This document shows, piece by piece, positions 13,192 through 13,396 of a DNA stretch of 13,396 bases. Origin of the DNA: an uncultured Propionibacteriaceae bacterium (GTDB taxonomy: Bacteria; Actinomycetota; Actinomycetes; Propionibacteriales; Propionibacteriaceae). Position 1 is the first letter of the stretch; every line of letters begins with the position of its first letter. The stretch is taken from the NCBI GenBank assembly GCA_938012815.1, contig CALLVV010000085.1, forward strand, positions 1 to 13,396, in the 5' to 3' direction. The position numbers were made by a program, and so were the translations under genes. The notes under the pieces were generated by a model that saw nothing but the letters and a program-made list of their open reading frames with translations, had not been told where the DNA came from and did not search any database.

Positions 13192-13396
13192 TCAGGCGAG
13201 CCAGCGGCGGAGGCCGTCAGCGCAGGTTCTCAGGTGTTCGGCGGGGCAGCGTTCGTCGTCGCGGTGGGCCAGCGACGAATCCCCGGGACCGTAGTTGACC
13301 GCGGGAATCCCAAGCGCGGAGAAACGGGACACGTCGGTCCAACCGTACTTGGGGAACGCCTTCCCGCCGACCGCGTCGACGAACTCCTGCGCGAGC
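13192..13396 (-). CDS. dapE: Succinyl-diaminopimelate desuccinylase, C-terminal part
   Basis: Only the last 67 codons are in the window; the gene continues beyond the right edge. The fragment contains GWTDVSRFSALGIPAVNYGP followed by GDSSLAHRDDE, the conserved C-terminal block of M20-family DapE, which includes the metal-binding histidine of LAHRDDE. The enzyme hydrolyses N-succinyl-LL-diaminopimelate to diaminopimelate in the succinylase branch of lysine and peptidoglycan precursor synthesis. The stop TGA is 11 bases upstream of the LOG-family ATG, so both are in one operon. The C-terminus (RTCADGLRRWLA) is normal and shows no truncation. Confidence 0.88.
   Translation of the reverse strand, partial: LAQEFVDAVGGKAFPKYGWTDVSRFSALGIPAVNYGPGDSSLAHRDDERCPAEHLRTCADGLRRWLA

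Noticed and set aside
1..13396. Mobile elements, CRISPR arrays, toxin-antitoxin pairs, tRNA or rRNA genes
   Set aside because: No transposase or integrase, no spaced direct repeats, no cloverleaf with conserved tRNA boxes and no rRNA-like sequence were found; all long stretches are explained by chromosomal genes.

Overview
The window is a gene-dense, high-GC stretch (GC-rich third codon positions, many GTG starts, several start codons without a Shine-Dalgarno sequence) of an actinobacterial chromosome. I see no phage, transposon, CRISPR, rRNA or tRNA material. The gene set and order resemble the Mycobacterium tuberculosis region Rv1202 to Rv1234 as I remember it: dapE, LOG-family protein, DivIVA-like protein, DUF3117, glgM/glgC, O-methyltransferase, sigE, anti-sigma factor, tatB, mrp, DUF1003, MgtE-like protein, general-stress protein. 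Several M. tuberculosis genes are missing here, including an htrA between the anti-sigma factor and tatB, and dapA is present where I do not recall it. A member of the Propionibacteriales is my guess, but the window alone does not prove it.

Layout. Bases 1-1429 (minus strand): the start of an unseen gene, a PcaD-like alpha/beta hydrolase, and a two-helix general-stress membrane protein, the last two joined by an ATGA overlap. Bases 1491-4796 (plus): a tight operon of a channel-less MgtE_N/CBS protein with a PRC-barrel-like N-terminus, a DUF1003 membrane protein, a small membrane protein and the Fe-S carrier ATPase Mrp. Bases 4797-7244 (minus): the envelope-stress unit sigE, a fused anti-sigma factor, and tatB; mrp and tatB meet stop to stop. 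Bases 7245-7391 hold a strong ECF-type promoter for sigE and two inverted repeats. Bases 7392-8468 (minus): dapA preceded by a possible 60-residue leader ORF, divergent from an O-methyltransferase (8525-9181, plus). A 17-bp terminator stem separates that from glgC (minus), which is divergent from glgM (plus). A second hairpin separates glgM from a minus-strand operon entering from the right edge: dapE (partial), LOG-family protein, DivIVA-like membrane protein, DUF3117 protein.

How the genes work together. GlgC makes ADP-glucose and GlgM uses it to build maltose-1-phosphate for alpha-glucan. DapA and DapE belong to the lysine/diaminopimelate pathway. SigE, its anti-sigma factor and TatB form a cell-envelope stress and export unit. 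The most unusual item is the anti-sigma factor: it joins an RseA-like zinc anti-sigma domain and membrane helix to an RseB/MucB-like sensor domain in one 469-residue protein. Its gene follows sigE in the same reading frame, separated only by TAG and one codon.
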